DNA from: Psychrobacter sp. PL19
Lineage (GTDB): Bacteria > Pseudomonadota > Gammaproteobacteria > Pseudomonadales > Moraxellaceae
NCBI RefSeq assembly: GCF_017875835.1
Contig: NZ_JAGING010000001.1
Span: forward strand, 620,001-684,000
DNA: 64,000 nt
Direction: 5' to 3'
Shown here: one piece after another, positions 56,006 through 64,000 of the stretch
Position numbering within the stretch: position 1 is the stretch's first letter
Layout of the letters: every line of letters starts with the position of its first letter
Notes under the pieces: generated by a model
Databases searched by the model: none
Seen by the model: only the letters and a program-made list of their open reading frames with translations
What the model was told of the DNA's origin: nothing
Position numbers and translations under genes: made by a program

Positions 56006-57694
56006 ATGGCCGCTTATCTTGATTGCTACTCTATACGCAGAAGTCTGCTAGTATGGGGTCAGCTGTTGCTATTAAGCATCACGTGCATTTTACCTGTCTA
56101 TGCTGCTGATGACAACGAGGCAGTCGAAACTAGGGTCTCAGATATTAGCAGTCTTGAAGCAATGGCTGAGTCCATCACGCCGCCTAACACTGCTAACAGT
56201 TCTGCTGAAAATACCACTGCTGACTATTCTAATAGCAACTCTGCTACTAACAGTGTTTCAGACAGCAGTGCGTTACCAGCAACCCCTGCGCCAATTGCGC
56301 CGCCACCTAGTATCGGTGGTGAGAGCACCAATAATGCCCGAATTGAAACCACACCTAAACTGCTAAAAGACAATGATATTCGTCAACGTATCAGTGGTAT
56401 TTTTTCTGAAATTGAAGGTCTGCAAGCTGTTAATGTTAGCGTCACTCAAGGTGTTGTTACTTTAACGGGTGAAACCCCTAACGAAAAAAAAGCCCAGCAG
56501 GCTATTAATTTAACTAACCGTCTAACTGATGTGGTGACGGTAGAAGATAAAATCAACCGCACTCTAGACGTGCAAGACAACGTCACGACCGTATATCAAG
56601 GCCTCAAAAATCAAAGTAAAACCTTGATTAAAGCGTTGCCATTGCTAGTGGTGGGCATTGTGATTTTTGGTATCATCACTTGGTTTGGTACCTGGCTATC
56701 CAATTGGCAAAAGATGTGGCAACGCCTGACGCCTAATCCATTCGTTGCTGAGCTGTTATCGCAAACCGTCAAGGTTATTTTTATTATCTTTGGTTTGATA
56801 TTAGCCTTAAGCCTAGTGGGGGCAGAGACCATACTAGGAACGCTGCTCGGTGGTGCAGGGGTGATTGGTATAGCCGTCGGTTTTGCGGTAAAAGACACGA
56901 TTGAAAACTACATTGCGTCATTGATGTTGAGTATTCGTCAGCCATTTCGTGCTCGTGACCAAATAGTCATTAATGGTAAAGAAGGAATCGTGGTGCGCCT
57001 TACTTCGCGGGCGACCATCTTGATGACTCTAGATGGTAATCAGCTACGTATTCCTAACGCTGAAGTTTTTAAAAGTACCATCCTAAACTATACTAAAAAC
57101 CCTGAACGCCGTTTTACCTTTGAGCTGGGCGTTGATGCTAACGATGATCCGCTTGCCGCCATTAAGGTTGGGATTGATGCTATATGTACCTTAGACTTTG
57201 TATTGGTTAAGCCTAAAGCCATTGCCATTATTACCGAGGTTGGTGATTCTAATATTCTTCTTGAGTTTCAAGTATGGGTCAACCAATCAGCAACCGACTT
57301 TTTAAAAGCCCGTAGTATTGCTATCCGCGAAACTAAGCATGCTCTAGAGAATGAAGGTTTTAGCTTACCTGAACCCATTTATCGGCTACGTTTTAATCAT
57401 AAATTAGAAGAAGCACTTGAGCACATGCAAAATGCTAACAATAGGGGTAAGGCTGACCCTGAAATTACCGTCACGTCTGCACAGACAGATGATATACCTG
57501 GTAATGAGAACACAGTTGATGATAGAGATAAAAAACAGGCTAAAGCACGTGCTAAATATATCTTGCAAGGACATGATGCTGATGATGTGCTCAGCGCTCG
57601 TCCTGATAAGAAACTGATGGAAAAAGTAGAACAAGAAATTGCTGAAAGTTCTGATGAGACTGATTTATTAGATAAAAATAGCCCACAAGAATAG
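56006..57694 (+). CDS. Mechanosensitive ion channel (MscS family) with BON domain
   Basis: 562 residues. A signal-like N terminus (LLVWGQLLLLSITCILPVYA) leads to a disordered S/T/N/P-rich segment (35-115), a BON domain (about 122-190: IRQRISGIFSEIEGLQAVNVSVTQGVVTLTGE), two to three membrane helices (about 205-305) with the pore-helix region LGTLLGGAGVIGIAVGFAVKDTIENYIAS, the MscS beta domain (RARDQIVINGKEG...RIPNAEVFKSTILNYT) and a charged tail. BON is rare in E. coli MscS but common in larger periplasmic channels. It probably acts in hypo-osmotic relief. AAAGGA precedes the ATG. Followed by a 138-bp repeat. Confidence 0.92.
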   Translation: MAAYLDCYSIRRSLLVWGQLLLLSITCILPVYAADDNEAVETRVSDISSLEAMAESITPPNTANSSAENTTADYSNSNSATNSVSDSSALPATPAPIAPPPSIGGESTNNARIETTPKLLKDNDIRQRISGIFSEIEGLQAVNVSVTQGVVTLTGETPNEKKAQQAINLTNRLTDVVTVEDKINRTLDVQDNVTTVYQGLKNQSKTLIKALPLLVVGIVIFGIITWFGTWLSNWQKMWQRLTPNPFVAELLSQTVKVIFIIFGLILALSLVGAETILGTLLGGAGVIGIAVGFAVKDTIENYIASLMLSIRQPFRARDQIVINGKEGIVVRLTSRATILMTLDGNQLRIPNAEVFKSTILNYTKNPERRFTFELGVDANDDPLAAIKVGIDAICTLDFVLVKPKAIAIITEVGDSNILLEFQVWVNQSATDFLKARSIAIRETKHALENEGFSLPEPIYRLRFNHKLEEALEHMQNANNRGKADPEITVTSAQTDDIPGNENTVDDRDKKQAKARAKYILQGHDADDVLSARPDKKLMEKVEQEIAESSDETDLLDKNSPQE

Positions 57695-57829
57695 CCGTCT
57701 TATGGAATGAAAATAGTTTTTTTATATAAGTAGGCACGAAAAATGTAGCATAGAGCTTGGTATCCAAGCGTAATCTTGGAAGTGATAGTCTCAAATATTA
57801 GAGAGAATCAACTATTATGGAGAGTTACC

Positions 57830-57967
57830 TATAGTCAATGAAAAGTAATATCGATACATAACCTACTGCTGGTATAAGTTTTTCTTGCTTGCTGTGCCTA
57901 CGCAGACAGAGGCTGCAAAAAGCTTATACCAGCAGTACCCTAGCGTTTTTAAGGTATTTTAACTATA
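57830..57967 (+). repeat. 138-bp TATAGT repeat, copy 5
   Basis: TATAGTCAATGAAAAG to AAGGTATTTTAACTATA, orientation as copies 3 and 4. It lies between the converging mscS-type gene and rnr, in a 464-bp gap that also holds a terminator. Confidence 0.92.
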
Positions 57968-58101
57968 TTACAGAGAGTTACCTATTAGAGAATACCCCTT
58001 GTTAAAGAGAAGGCAAACAGGTAACTTTGAGAGTCTATGAACGATGAAGTCTCGCGTTGTTTACAATATGATTGTGCAGACTATTATAAAGTTAAAGGCA
58101 T

Positions 58102-58133
58102 AAAAAAGGCTAACGATAACGTTAGCCTTTTTT
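58102..58133. terminator. Bidirectional terminator between the MscS-type gene and rnr
   Basis: A6-GGCTAACG (58108-58115), loop ATAA, CGTTAGCC (58120-58127)-T6. Symmetric, so it can end transcription from both sides; it lies 26 bp beyond the rnr stop. Confidence 0.92.
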
Positions 58134-58158
58134 ATAAGTATCTATTATGCAAATGGTA

Positions 58159-60414
58159 TTAGTCTTTTTTGCTATTACCGTTGCTATTACTACGACGCCG
58201 TTTTTTCTTAGCTGGGCTCGCTTCGGTTTGGTTCATCTGGCTCGCTTGTAGCTTAGCTTTCAAATCAAAGTCGATCTGTAGCAAGTCCATATTGACTCCA
58301 GCAACTTTTACTCGTACCGCATCACCAAGCCCAAACAATGTGCCTTTGTCTTTACCAATAAGCTGTTGCTGCTTTTCGTCATAAACAAAGAAATCATCAC
58401 CAACGTTAGAAATATGCACTAGACCATCAATATATAAGTCTTTTAGGGTCACGAACAGCCCAAAGTTAGTCACAGAAGTAACCACACCATCGAACTCTTC
58501 GCCGACGTGATCTTTCATGTAATGACACTTGAGCCAAGACTCTACAAAACGAGAGGCTTTTTCAGCGCGGCGCTCTGTGTCTGACGTTTGCGTTCCAGCG
58601 CCTTCAAGAGAGAACTCCATCTCTGGCTGTTTGCTGTTAGTGACCTTGGCTTTGAGTGCACGGTGTAACATCAAGTCAGGATAACGGCGAATCGGCGAGG
58701 TAAAGTGACTGTACTCGTCATAGGCTAGGCCAAAGTGACCGATGTTGTCAGGCGCGTAATTAGCCTGCATCATTGAGCGTAGCAGCATACTATGCACGCT
58801 AATCGCATCAGGACGGTCTTTAGTTGCTTCAATAATACGCTGATAATCTGCTTGCGTTGGGTTTTCTTCTGGGAAGCTTAAGCCAAAGTTTTTTGCATAT
58901 TCATGAATACGCATCGACTTTTCGCCATCAGGTTTATCATGGTTACGATACAACACGGGCAGTTCATTTTTTAGCGCAAAATTGGCCGCACAGGTATTGG
59001 CGAGTAGCATACACTCTTCGATAAGTTTATGCGCATCGCCACGAGTACGCGGTAAGATGGCCGCAATACCACCTTTTTCGTTGAATTGGATATAAGTCTC
59101 AACGGTCTCAAACTCCATCGCATGACGCTCTTCACGCTTTTTGAGGAGTAGGTCATATAGTTGATGCAAAGTATCGACAGACTTCTTAACCGCTTTATTT
59201 TCTGTTAACGACTTAGGAATACTGTCATCTTCTGGATCAGCAAAATAAGTATTCACTTGATCATAGGTCAGACGCGCTTGTGAATGCATAACCCCTGGAT
59301 AGAATTCATAACCGGTGACCTTGCCTGCACGCGATACTTTGATATCTGCCACCATACATAGACGGTCAACCTCTGGGTTCAGTGAACACAGACCGTTCGA
59401 CAGCACTTCAGGTAACATTGGAATCACGCGATGCGGGAAGTATACTGACGTACCACGTTCATAAGCATCTAGATCAAGTGGCGAGTTCGGTGTGACATAA
59501 TAGCTAACATCTGCAATAGCAACCAATACGCGATAGTTGCCACCACTGCGCTTTTCGGCGAATACCGCATCATCAAAGTCACGTGCATCCGCACCATCGA
59601 TAGTAACTAGCGGTAACTCACGTAAATCGGTACGACCTTTTAAGTCTTTTTTGCTAGGCTCGCGATAGTCACTGGCTTGTTTAAGTGCGGCTGCGCTAAA
59701 CTCAGAAGGAATATCGTAGTTGAGTAAAGTAGTCTCAATGATAAGCTCACGATCGTTTTCATCAGAGAGCACTTCAGTGATTTTACCAGTGGCAAATTCG
59801 TGTTGATTTGGCCAGTCAATCACATCTACTTTAACAGGAGAGCCTTGCTTAGCACCAAGGGCTTGTACATTGTCCTCAGTAACCGTAATCGGCTGATGAT
59901 TGTTCGGACTACTAAGCTCGACACAATAACCGTCTTCGTCTTTAGCAAGCGTGCCAATAAAATGGTTCTGATGGCGCTCAGTGACATCGACAATACGCCC
60001 TTCAGTACGTCCACGGTTGTCGGTAGACGTGCCAATAGCATCGACTTTATCGCCATTAAATACCCAGCGCATTTGTTTCTCATGCAAGAATAAATCAGGC
60101 ATATCACTTAACAATACAAAGCCAAAACCTTTAGGGTGAGCGGACACGGTACCGTTAACGATATCGTGCTGGGTCACTGTGCGATAGCGATAAGGACGCC
60201 CATCGCGGTTGATCTGACCGTCACGGACCATGGCTTTAAGGCGATTGCCTAAAGCATCAAATTGATCAGGGTCATCGATGTTAAAAGCTTTTGCTAGCTG
60301 CTGATGCGTGAGTTCACCTTGCTCGGTAATCGTGCTCAATATCAGCGCACGACTAGGGATAGGATTGTCATATTTTTGGGCTTCAGCCGAGGCGTTTGGA
60401 TCATTCCAACTCAT
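58159..60414 (-). CDS. rnr: Ribonuclease R
   Basis: 3'-5' exoribonuclease that degrades structured RNA, important in the cold. Taking the ATG at 60414 (MSWNDPNASAEAQKYDNPIPSR), 751 residues: N-terminal helix-turn-helix, two cold-shock domains (about 60-210), RNB catalytic domain with DGADARDFDDAVFAEKR and the LHRALKAKV region, S1 domain (GVVTSVTNFGLFVTLKDLYIDGLVHIS) and a basic tail (KKKRRRSNSNGNSKKD). The ATG at 60510 would add 32 unrelated residues. No ribosome site is strong at either. Monocistronic. Confidence 0.97.
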   Translation of the reverse strand: MSWNDPNASAEAQKYDNPIPSRALILSTITEQGELTHQQLAKAFNIDDPDQFDALGNRLKAMVRDGQINRDGRPYRYRTVTQHDIVNGTVSAHPKGFGFVLLSDMPDLFLHEKQMRWVFNGDKVDAIGTSTDNRGRTEGRIVDVTERHQNHFIGTLAKDEDGYCVELSSPNNHQPITVTEDNVQALGAKQGSPVKVDVIDWPNQHEFATGKITEVLSDENDRELIIETTLLNYDIPSEFSAAALKQASDYREPSKKDLKGRTDLRELPLVTIDGADARDFDDAVFAEKRSGGNYRVLVAIADVSYYVTPNSPLDLDAYERGTSVYFPHRVIPMLPEVLSNGLCSLNPEVDRLCMVADIKVSRAGKVTGYEFYPGVMHSQARLTYDQVNTYFADPEDDSIPKSLTENKAVKKSVDTLHQLYDLLLKKREERHAMEFETVETYIQFNEKGGIAAILPRTRGDAHKLIEECMLLANTCAANFALKNELPVLYRNHDKPDGEKSMRIHEYAKNFGLSFPEENPTQADYQRIIEATKDRPDAISVHSMLLRSMMQANYAPDNIGHFGLAYDEYSHFTSPIRRYPDLMLHRALKAKVTNSKQPEMEFSLEGAGTQTSDTERRAEKASRFVESWLKCHYMKDHVGEEFDGVVTSVTNFGLFVTLKDLYIDGLVHISNVGDDFFVYDEKQQQLIGKDKGTLFGLGDAVRVKVAGVNMDLLQIDFDLKAKLQASQMNQTEASPAKKKRRRSNSNGNSKKD

Positions 60415-60575
60415 AAAGTACCGTATCTGTTTTTTAAAATTATTAATGGGGACTATCTTAACACGAACAACGTGGCTTGACACCAATGCCGCAGCAATAT
60501 CTTGCATCAATGGACTTATAGGTATCCGCTAGCATCTGGCACTATTGTTCAATCAGTCACTGCTGTTAAGGTACT

Positions 60576-61820
60576 CTAAATATCAACATTACTAGAATCA
60601 GAGTTATCTGTTATCTTCTTACTGTCCAATTCTTTTGACACTTCAAGCACGGTAGTCTGATTCGATTTGTCTAAATATTTTTGCGCTTTATCTACTTCTG
60701 TGGTTAAGGTATTAACCGTTTGTTTCATGTTCTCTAGTGCTTCAACTTTATAATTACTAATCATATCCATAGTGTCATAGACATTATTAAAGGCGTTTTG
60801 TAATTTATCAAGCTCGATAGTACTACTGGTTGCTTGCTCATGAATCTCACCTGACTGGCGCTTAAGCATGGCAGAGGTAGACTCAATCAAACTACTGGTG
60901 GTTTTATTTAACGCTGTAATTTGGTCAAGCACTAGCTTTTGGTTGGTCATTGCTTGAGCAACGATTACCGCAGTACGTAATGCTGAGACCGTAGTAGTAG
61001 TGGCACGATCTACTCCCTTGATCAGCTCTAAGTTATTTTTGCGAATGGTATCAAGTGCTAAATAACCCTGTACATTCACTGCCAACTGAGTCAAGAAATC
61101 AGTGTTTTTTTGGCGTACATAGAACAGCATTTCTTCTTTAATAATACGCGCTTTTTCCGGATCAGTGGCTTCAATCGCATAGATTTTTTGCTCTAATTGC
61201 TCATCTATTTTCTTGCCAACATAAACGTATTGACGAATAGACTGCATCAAGTCCCACATGTTTATTTTTTCTTGCTCAATCATTGCATTGTCTTTGAGCA
61301 GCTCATCTTTACCATTATATAGACTGGTTACTACTGCATTGATATGTGATTGTGCTGATTCGTATTGGCGGAAATAATCTTGTACTTTATTGCCAAAAGG
61401 AATTAAACCAAACAGTTTGCGTGAGCTAGTCAGCTCTTTTTTACTGGGGTCCAAATCTTCGACAATGCCACGCAGCTCTGTTAACGACTTAGCAATGGGT
61501 GAGTTATCGAATAAGCTGTCATTCAGGCTTTTTGCAGGTAGCTCTAGCATCCGGTTAGAAACTTGTGCAGATTCACGAATTTCTTTATTACCTAAGTTAT
61601 GAATAGATTCGACGTTCTGTTTAAATTCAGGGCTGTGTACAGAGTTACTAATCACATGATCGACGAAAGCATCGACTTTGGCATCAAGCTCTGGAATTTG
61701 GCTTTCATCCAACGTGACCATCTGATCCGCCTCACTCTTTTGTACTTCTTTAACTGCTGAAGGGGGTGTTAATGAAATGCCTGGGACATTAGCGTTATTT
61801 GGTGGGGTCAACTCTTGCAT
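60576..61820 (-). CDS. TelA-family toxic anion resistance protein
   Basis: 414 residues, mostly alpha-helical with long amphipathic segments and no membrane helix. Family-typical stretches: LTELRGIVEDLDPSKKELTSSRKLFGLIPFGNKVQDYFRQYESAQSHI and LLKDNAMIEQEKINMWDLMQSI, ending in a coiled coil (VDKAQKYLDKSNQTT). TelA was named for tellurite resistance, but its biochemical role is unclear and many members probably act in envelope stress. AGGAAA precedes the ATG. A partner XpaC-like gene is not seen. Confidence 0.88.
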   Translation of the reverse strand: MQELTPPNNANVPGISLTPPSAVKEVQKSEADQMVTLDESQIPELDAKVDAFVDHVISNSVHSPEFKQNVESIHNLGNKEIRESAQVSNRMLELPAKSLNDSLFDNSPIAKSLTELRGIVEDLDPSKKELTSSRKLFGLIPFGNKVQDYFRQYESAQSHINAVVTSLYNGKDELLKDNAMIEQEKINMWDLMQSIRQYVYVGKKIDEQLEQKIYAIEATDPEKARIIKEEMLFYVRQKNTDFLTQLAVNVQGYLALDTIRKNNLELIKGVDRATTTTVSALRTAVIVAQAMTNQKLVLDQITALNKTTSSLIESTSAMLKRQSGEIHEQATSSTIELDKLQNAFNNVYDTMDMISNYKVEALENMKQTVNTLTTEVDKAQKYLDKSNQTTVLEVSKELDSKKITDNSDSSNVDI

Positions 61821-62185
61821 AAAGTTTCCTATAATTAACGATGGTCAGGGAAAATATGTTTTTAGGTAGCGGCCTTAACCTTATCCAGTGATAACCTTAT
61901 ATGGTGACCTTAACTATAGTTATATATAGCTTAGGTACACTACAGCTGTTTTATTTTAATTATTATAGTTAATACATCGTAACCAAGCGTTAAGATTACC
62001 GCGTTCTTAAGTGCGAATGAAGATTGGTTTTGTAAAGTAGTGCCAGACCAAAGCTATTTAGTGGTAAAAAGTGATCAAAAATCCTAAGTACATGCCAAAT
62101 AGCAAAAAACCATCAATATCCCGCAGCATATTGATGGCTAAAAAATATAAACACGTTATTCCGGCATCTAAAGCTGAGCATCTTC
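61821..62185. other. 365-bp region between infC and telA
   Basis: Contains the infC terminator (listed separately) and the telA promoter region. Nothing else is recognised. Confidence 0.5.
62104..62141 (-). terminator. Rho-independent terminator after infC
   Basis: Minus strand: CCATCAATAT (62137-62128), loop GCTGCGGG, ATATTGATGG (62119-62110), then six Ts, about 45 bp after the infC stop. rpmI and rplT, which usually follow infC, are not present on this side. Confidence 0.88.
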
Positions 62186-62707
62186 CTATTTTTTCTTCGT
62201 AGGCCCTAACAGCATACCCATTTGTCGACCTTCCATTTTTGGGTATTGTTCGACGTTTGAGATATCAGCAGTATCTTCGATAATACGATCGAGTTGTTTA
62301 CGACCGATATCTTGGTGTGCCATCTCGCGACCACGGAAACGGATGCTGATTTTAACCTTGTCTTGGTCTTCTAAGAAACTAACGATCTTCTTCAGTTTAA
62401 CCTGATAATCGGCTTCTTCAGTACTAGGACGTAGTTTCATCTCTTTGAGCTGAGTCTGCTTTTGGTTCTTTTTAGCTTCTTTAGCCTTTTGCTTTTGATC
62501 ATAGAGAAAATGTTTATAATCCATGATTTTACATACTGGTGGCTTGGCATCAGGGACTAGCTCAACTAAATCTAGATTGTCCTCACGTGCTGTTTTCATC
62601 GCGGTATCGATATCGACCACACCCATTTGCTCGCCGTCTTCTTTAACTAGACGGACTTCTTTAACGTTAATATCTTCGTTGATGTTCAAACGGTTTGACT
62701 GTTTAAT
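62186..62707 (-). CDS. infC: Translation initiation factor IF-3 (AUU start)
   Basis: Binds the 30S subunit and checks start-codon choice. 173 residues if read from ATT at 62707: [20 protein letters not shown] matches the usual IF-3 N terminus, with the N domain (about 1-80), lysine-rich linker ([13 protein letters not shown]) and C domain ending [19 protein letters not shown] at 62689 would cut off conserved residues. AGGAG lies 8 bases before ATT. An AUU start is a family hallmark that lets IF-3 limit its own synthesis. The start is 5 bases after the thrS stop, and the ribosome site overlaps the thrS 3' end, so the two are coupled. Confidence 0.96.
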   Translation of the reverse strand: MKQSNRLNINEDINVKEVRLVKEDGEQMGVVDIDTAMKTAREDNLDLVELVPDAKPPVCKIMDYKHFLYDQKQKAKEAKKNQKQTQLKEMKLRPSTEEADYQVKLKKIVSFLEDQDKVKISIRFRGREMAHQDIGRKQLDRIIEDTADISNVEQYPKMEGRQMGMLLGPTKKK

Positions 62708-62712
62708 AGGTA

Positions 62713-64000
62713 TTACTCCTGATCTGTTTTTGGATTCTGTCGGCCTTTTTCGGCGACAGCTGTCTGCACTAATGTAATAAATTCAGCGGCACTCATCACG
62801 CCTAGGTTTTCACCTTCGCGGGTTCGGACGTTGACGGTGCCTGATTCAACTTCTTTATCCCCTAATACTAGCATATAGGGAATACGTTCTAGTGTTTTCT
62901 CTCGTATCTTAAATCCAATTTTTTCGTTACGCAAGTCACTAATGGCGCGTAGACCTGCATTTTTCAACTCTTTAACCACATTTTCGCAGCTTTCAGCTTG
63001 TTTATCAGTGATATTCATCACCACTACTTGTTGCGGTGCCAACCAAACTGGCATCCAACCCGCGTAATGTTCGATAAGCATACCAATAAAGCGCTCAAAT
63101 GAACCTAAGATGGCGCGGTGCAACATAATCGGTACTTCACGCTCGCCATGTTCGTTAACAAACTCGGCATCAAGGCGCTCAGGCATATTAGGATCGACCT
63201 GAATAGTACCGCATTGCCAGACACGACCTAAACAGTCTTTAAGACTAAATTCAATTTTAGGACCATAAAACGCGCCTTCGCCAGGTAAATATTCCCAGTC
63301 CAGACCTGAATTATCAAGGGCCTCAGCCAACGCTTTTTCGGCAAAGTCCCACGCTTCTTCACTACCAACGCGCTTCTCTGGACGAGTAGACAGTTTCATA
63401 ATGATGTCTTTAAAACCAAAATCATCATAGACATCCAGCGTCAGCTGAATAAAGTCCGCCACTTCCTGCTGAATTTGCGCTTGAGTACAAAAGATATGGG
63501 CATCATCTTGAGTAAAACCACGTACCCGCATCAAGCCATGCAATGAGCCTGACGGTTCGTTACGGTGACATGAGCCAAATTCAGCCATGCGGAGTGGTAG
63601 ATCCCGATAAGATTTCAAACCTTGGTTAAATACCTGTACGTGACAAGGGCAGTTCATCGGTTTCACCGCATAATCACGGCTTTCACTAGAAGTGGTGAAC
63701 ATATTGGTCGCATAGTTACCCCAGTGACCAGAACGCTCCCACAAGCTACGATCAACAATTTGCGGCGTTTTAATTTCTTCATAGCCGTTATCATTTTGTA
63801 CTTTACGCATATACTGCTCAAGTACTTGATAAATGGTCCAGCCGTTTGGATGCCAGAACACCATTCCTGGCGCCTGCTCTTGCATATGGAATAGGTTTAA
63901 CGCTTTGCCGATTTTACGGTGATCACGCTTTTCGGCTTCTTCAATACGTTGGATATAAGCCTTTAGCTGTTTTTTATCTGCCCAAGCTGTGCCGTAAATA
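62713..64000 (-). CDS. thrS: Threonyl-tRNA synthetase (5' truncated by window)
   Basis: Class II synthetase charging tRNA-Thr. The minus-strand frame is open to the window edge ([35 protein letters not shown] upstream of the internal Met at 63885), so about 430 residues are visible and the TGS and editing domains lie outside. Motif 1 region [16 protein letters not shown], motif 2 [28 protein letters not shown] with zinc ligands C in MNCPCH and H in DDAHIF, motif 3 and the C-terminal anticodon-binding domain ([10 protein letters not shown]) are present. infC follows 5 bp after the stop. Confidence 0.97.
   Translation of the reverse strand, partial: IYGTAWADKKQLKAYIQRIEEAEKRDHRKIGKALNLFHMQEQAPGMVFWHPNGWTIYQVLEQYMRKVQNDNGYEEIKTPQIVDRSLWERSGHWGNYATNMFTTSSESRDYAVKPMNCPCHVQVFNQGLKSYRDLPLRMAEFGSCHRNEPSGSLHGLMRVRGFTQDDAHIFCTQAQIQQEVADFIQLTLDVYDDFGFKDIIMKLSTRPEKRVGSEEAWDFAEKALAEALDNSGLDWEYLPGEGAFYGPKIEFSLKDCLGRVWQCGTIQVDPNMPERLDAEFVNEHGEREVPIMLHRAILGSFERFIGMLIEHYAGWMPVWLAPQQVVVMNITDKQAESCENVVKELKNAGLRAISDLRNEKIGFKIREKTLERIPYMLVLGDKEVESGTVNVRTREGENLGVMSAAEFITLVQTAVAEKGRQNPKTDQE

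Noticed and set aside
62186-62689. TTG start of infC
   Set aside because: It would remove conserved IF-3 residues and ignore the ATT start with correct ribosome-site spacing.

Overview
The window looks like a chromosomal segment of a Psychrobacter-like gammaproteobacterium (Moraxellaceae). The evidence is moderate-to-low GC, a complete Na+-translocating NADH:quinone reductase (nqrA-F) operon, and protein sequences and gene order of the Moraxellaceae/Pseudomonadales type. The genus assignment is recognition by eye, not a database result. Almost all genes are housekeeping. I see no prophage, transposase, CRISPR array or defence island.

Layout. 1-2.6 kb: the 3' end of ribD, about 1 kb of non-coding DNA that has the hallmarks of a replication origin (six DnaA boxes in 303 bp, two ParB-site-like palindromes, an IHF-like site, AT-rich core), then ribE. 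2.6-5.5 kb: a GacS/BarA-like hybrid histidine kinase. 6-15.5 kb: fmt, rsmB, thrC, a LysM protein, dprA, tsaC and a YfcH-type epimerase; the fmt/rsmB/LysM/dprA/tsaC set is origin-proximal in Pseudomonas. 15.7-25 kb: two paralogous membrane metallophosphoesterases, an esterase, grpE, dnaK, bioC and bioF. 25-31.4 kb: a small outer-membrane barrel protein, nfeD plus an SPFH protein, hemN and comM. 31.4-38.8 kb: fhs, gph, a broken small gene, tRNA-Phe, a GNAT protein, hisB-hisH, a small membrane protein and avtA. 39-54 kb (all minus strand): ABC permease/ATPase/tesA operon, an MFS transporter, nqrM, apbE, an SDR and nqrFEDCBA. 55-64 kb: hisA, an MscS channel, rnr, telA, infC (AUU start) and the 3' part of thrS.

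Four layers of non-coding structure stand out. (1) Six near-consensus parS palindromes lie in the first 15.5 kb, including one inside ribE, one inside rsmB and two at the tips of terminator-like hairpins; I found none in the remaining 48 kb. With the DnaA-box cluster they suggest that oriC lies between ribD and ribE, not obviously beside dnaA. (2) A family of intergenic palindromic elements with TATAGT...ACTATA ends occurs as five near-identical 138-bp copies, two 146-bp copies, one 75-bp internally deleted copy and one decayed copy. (3) Short tandem repeats of 12-16 bp, usually exactly five or three units, occur both in frame within genes (histidine kinase, dprA, tsaC, tesA) and between genes. 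(4) A nested 64-nt hairpin lies just upstream of thrC.

Functional links: NqrA-F with ApbE (FMN attachment) and NqrM (iron-site maturation) form the sodium pump; GrpE/DnaK are chaperone partners, each with a possible heat-shock promoter; DprA and ComM are both natural-transformation proteins; HisB, HisH and HisA are histidine enzymes split between two loci.
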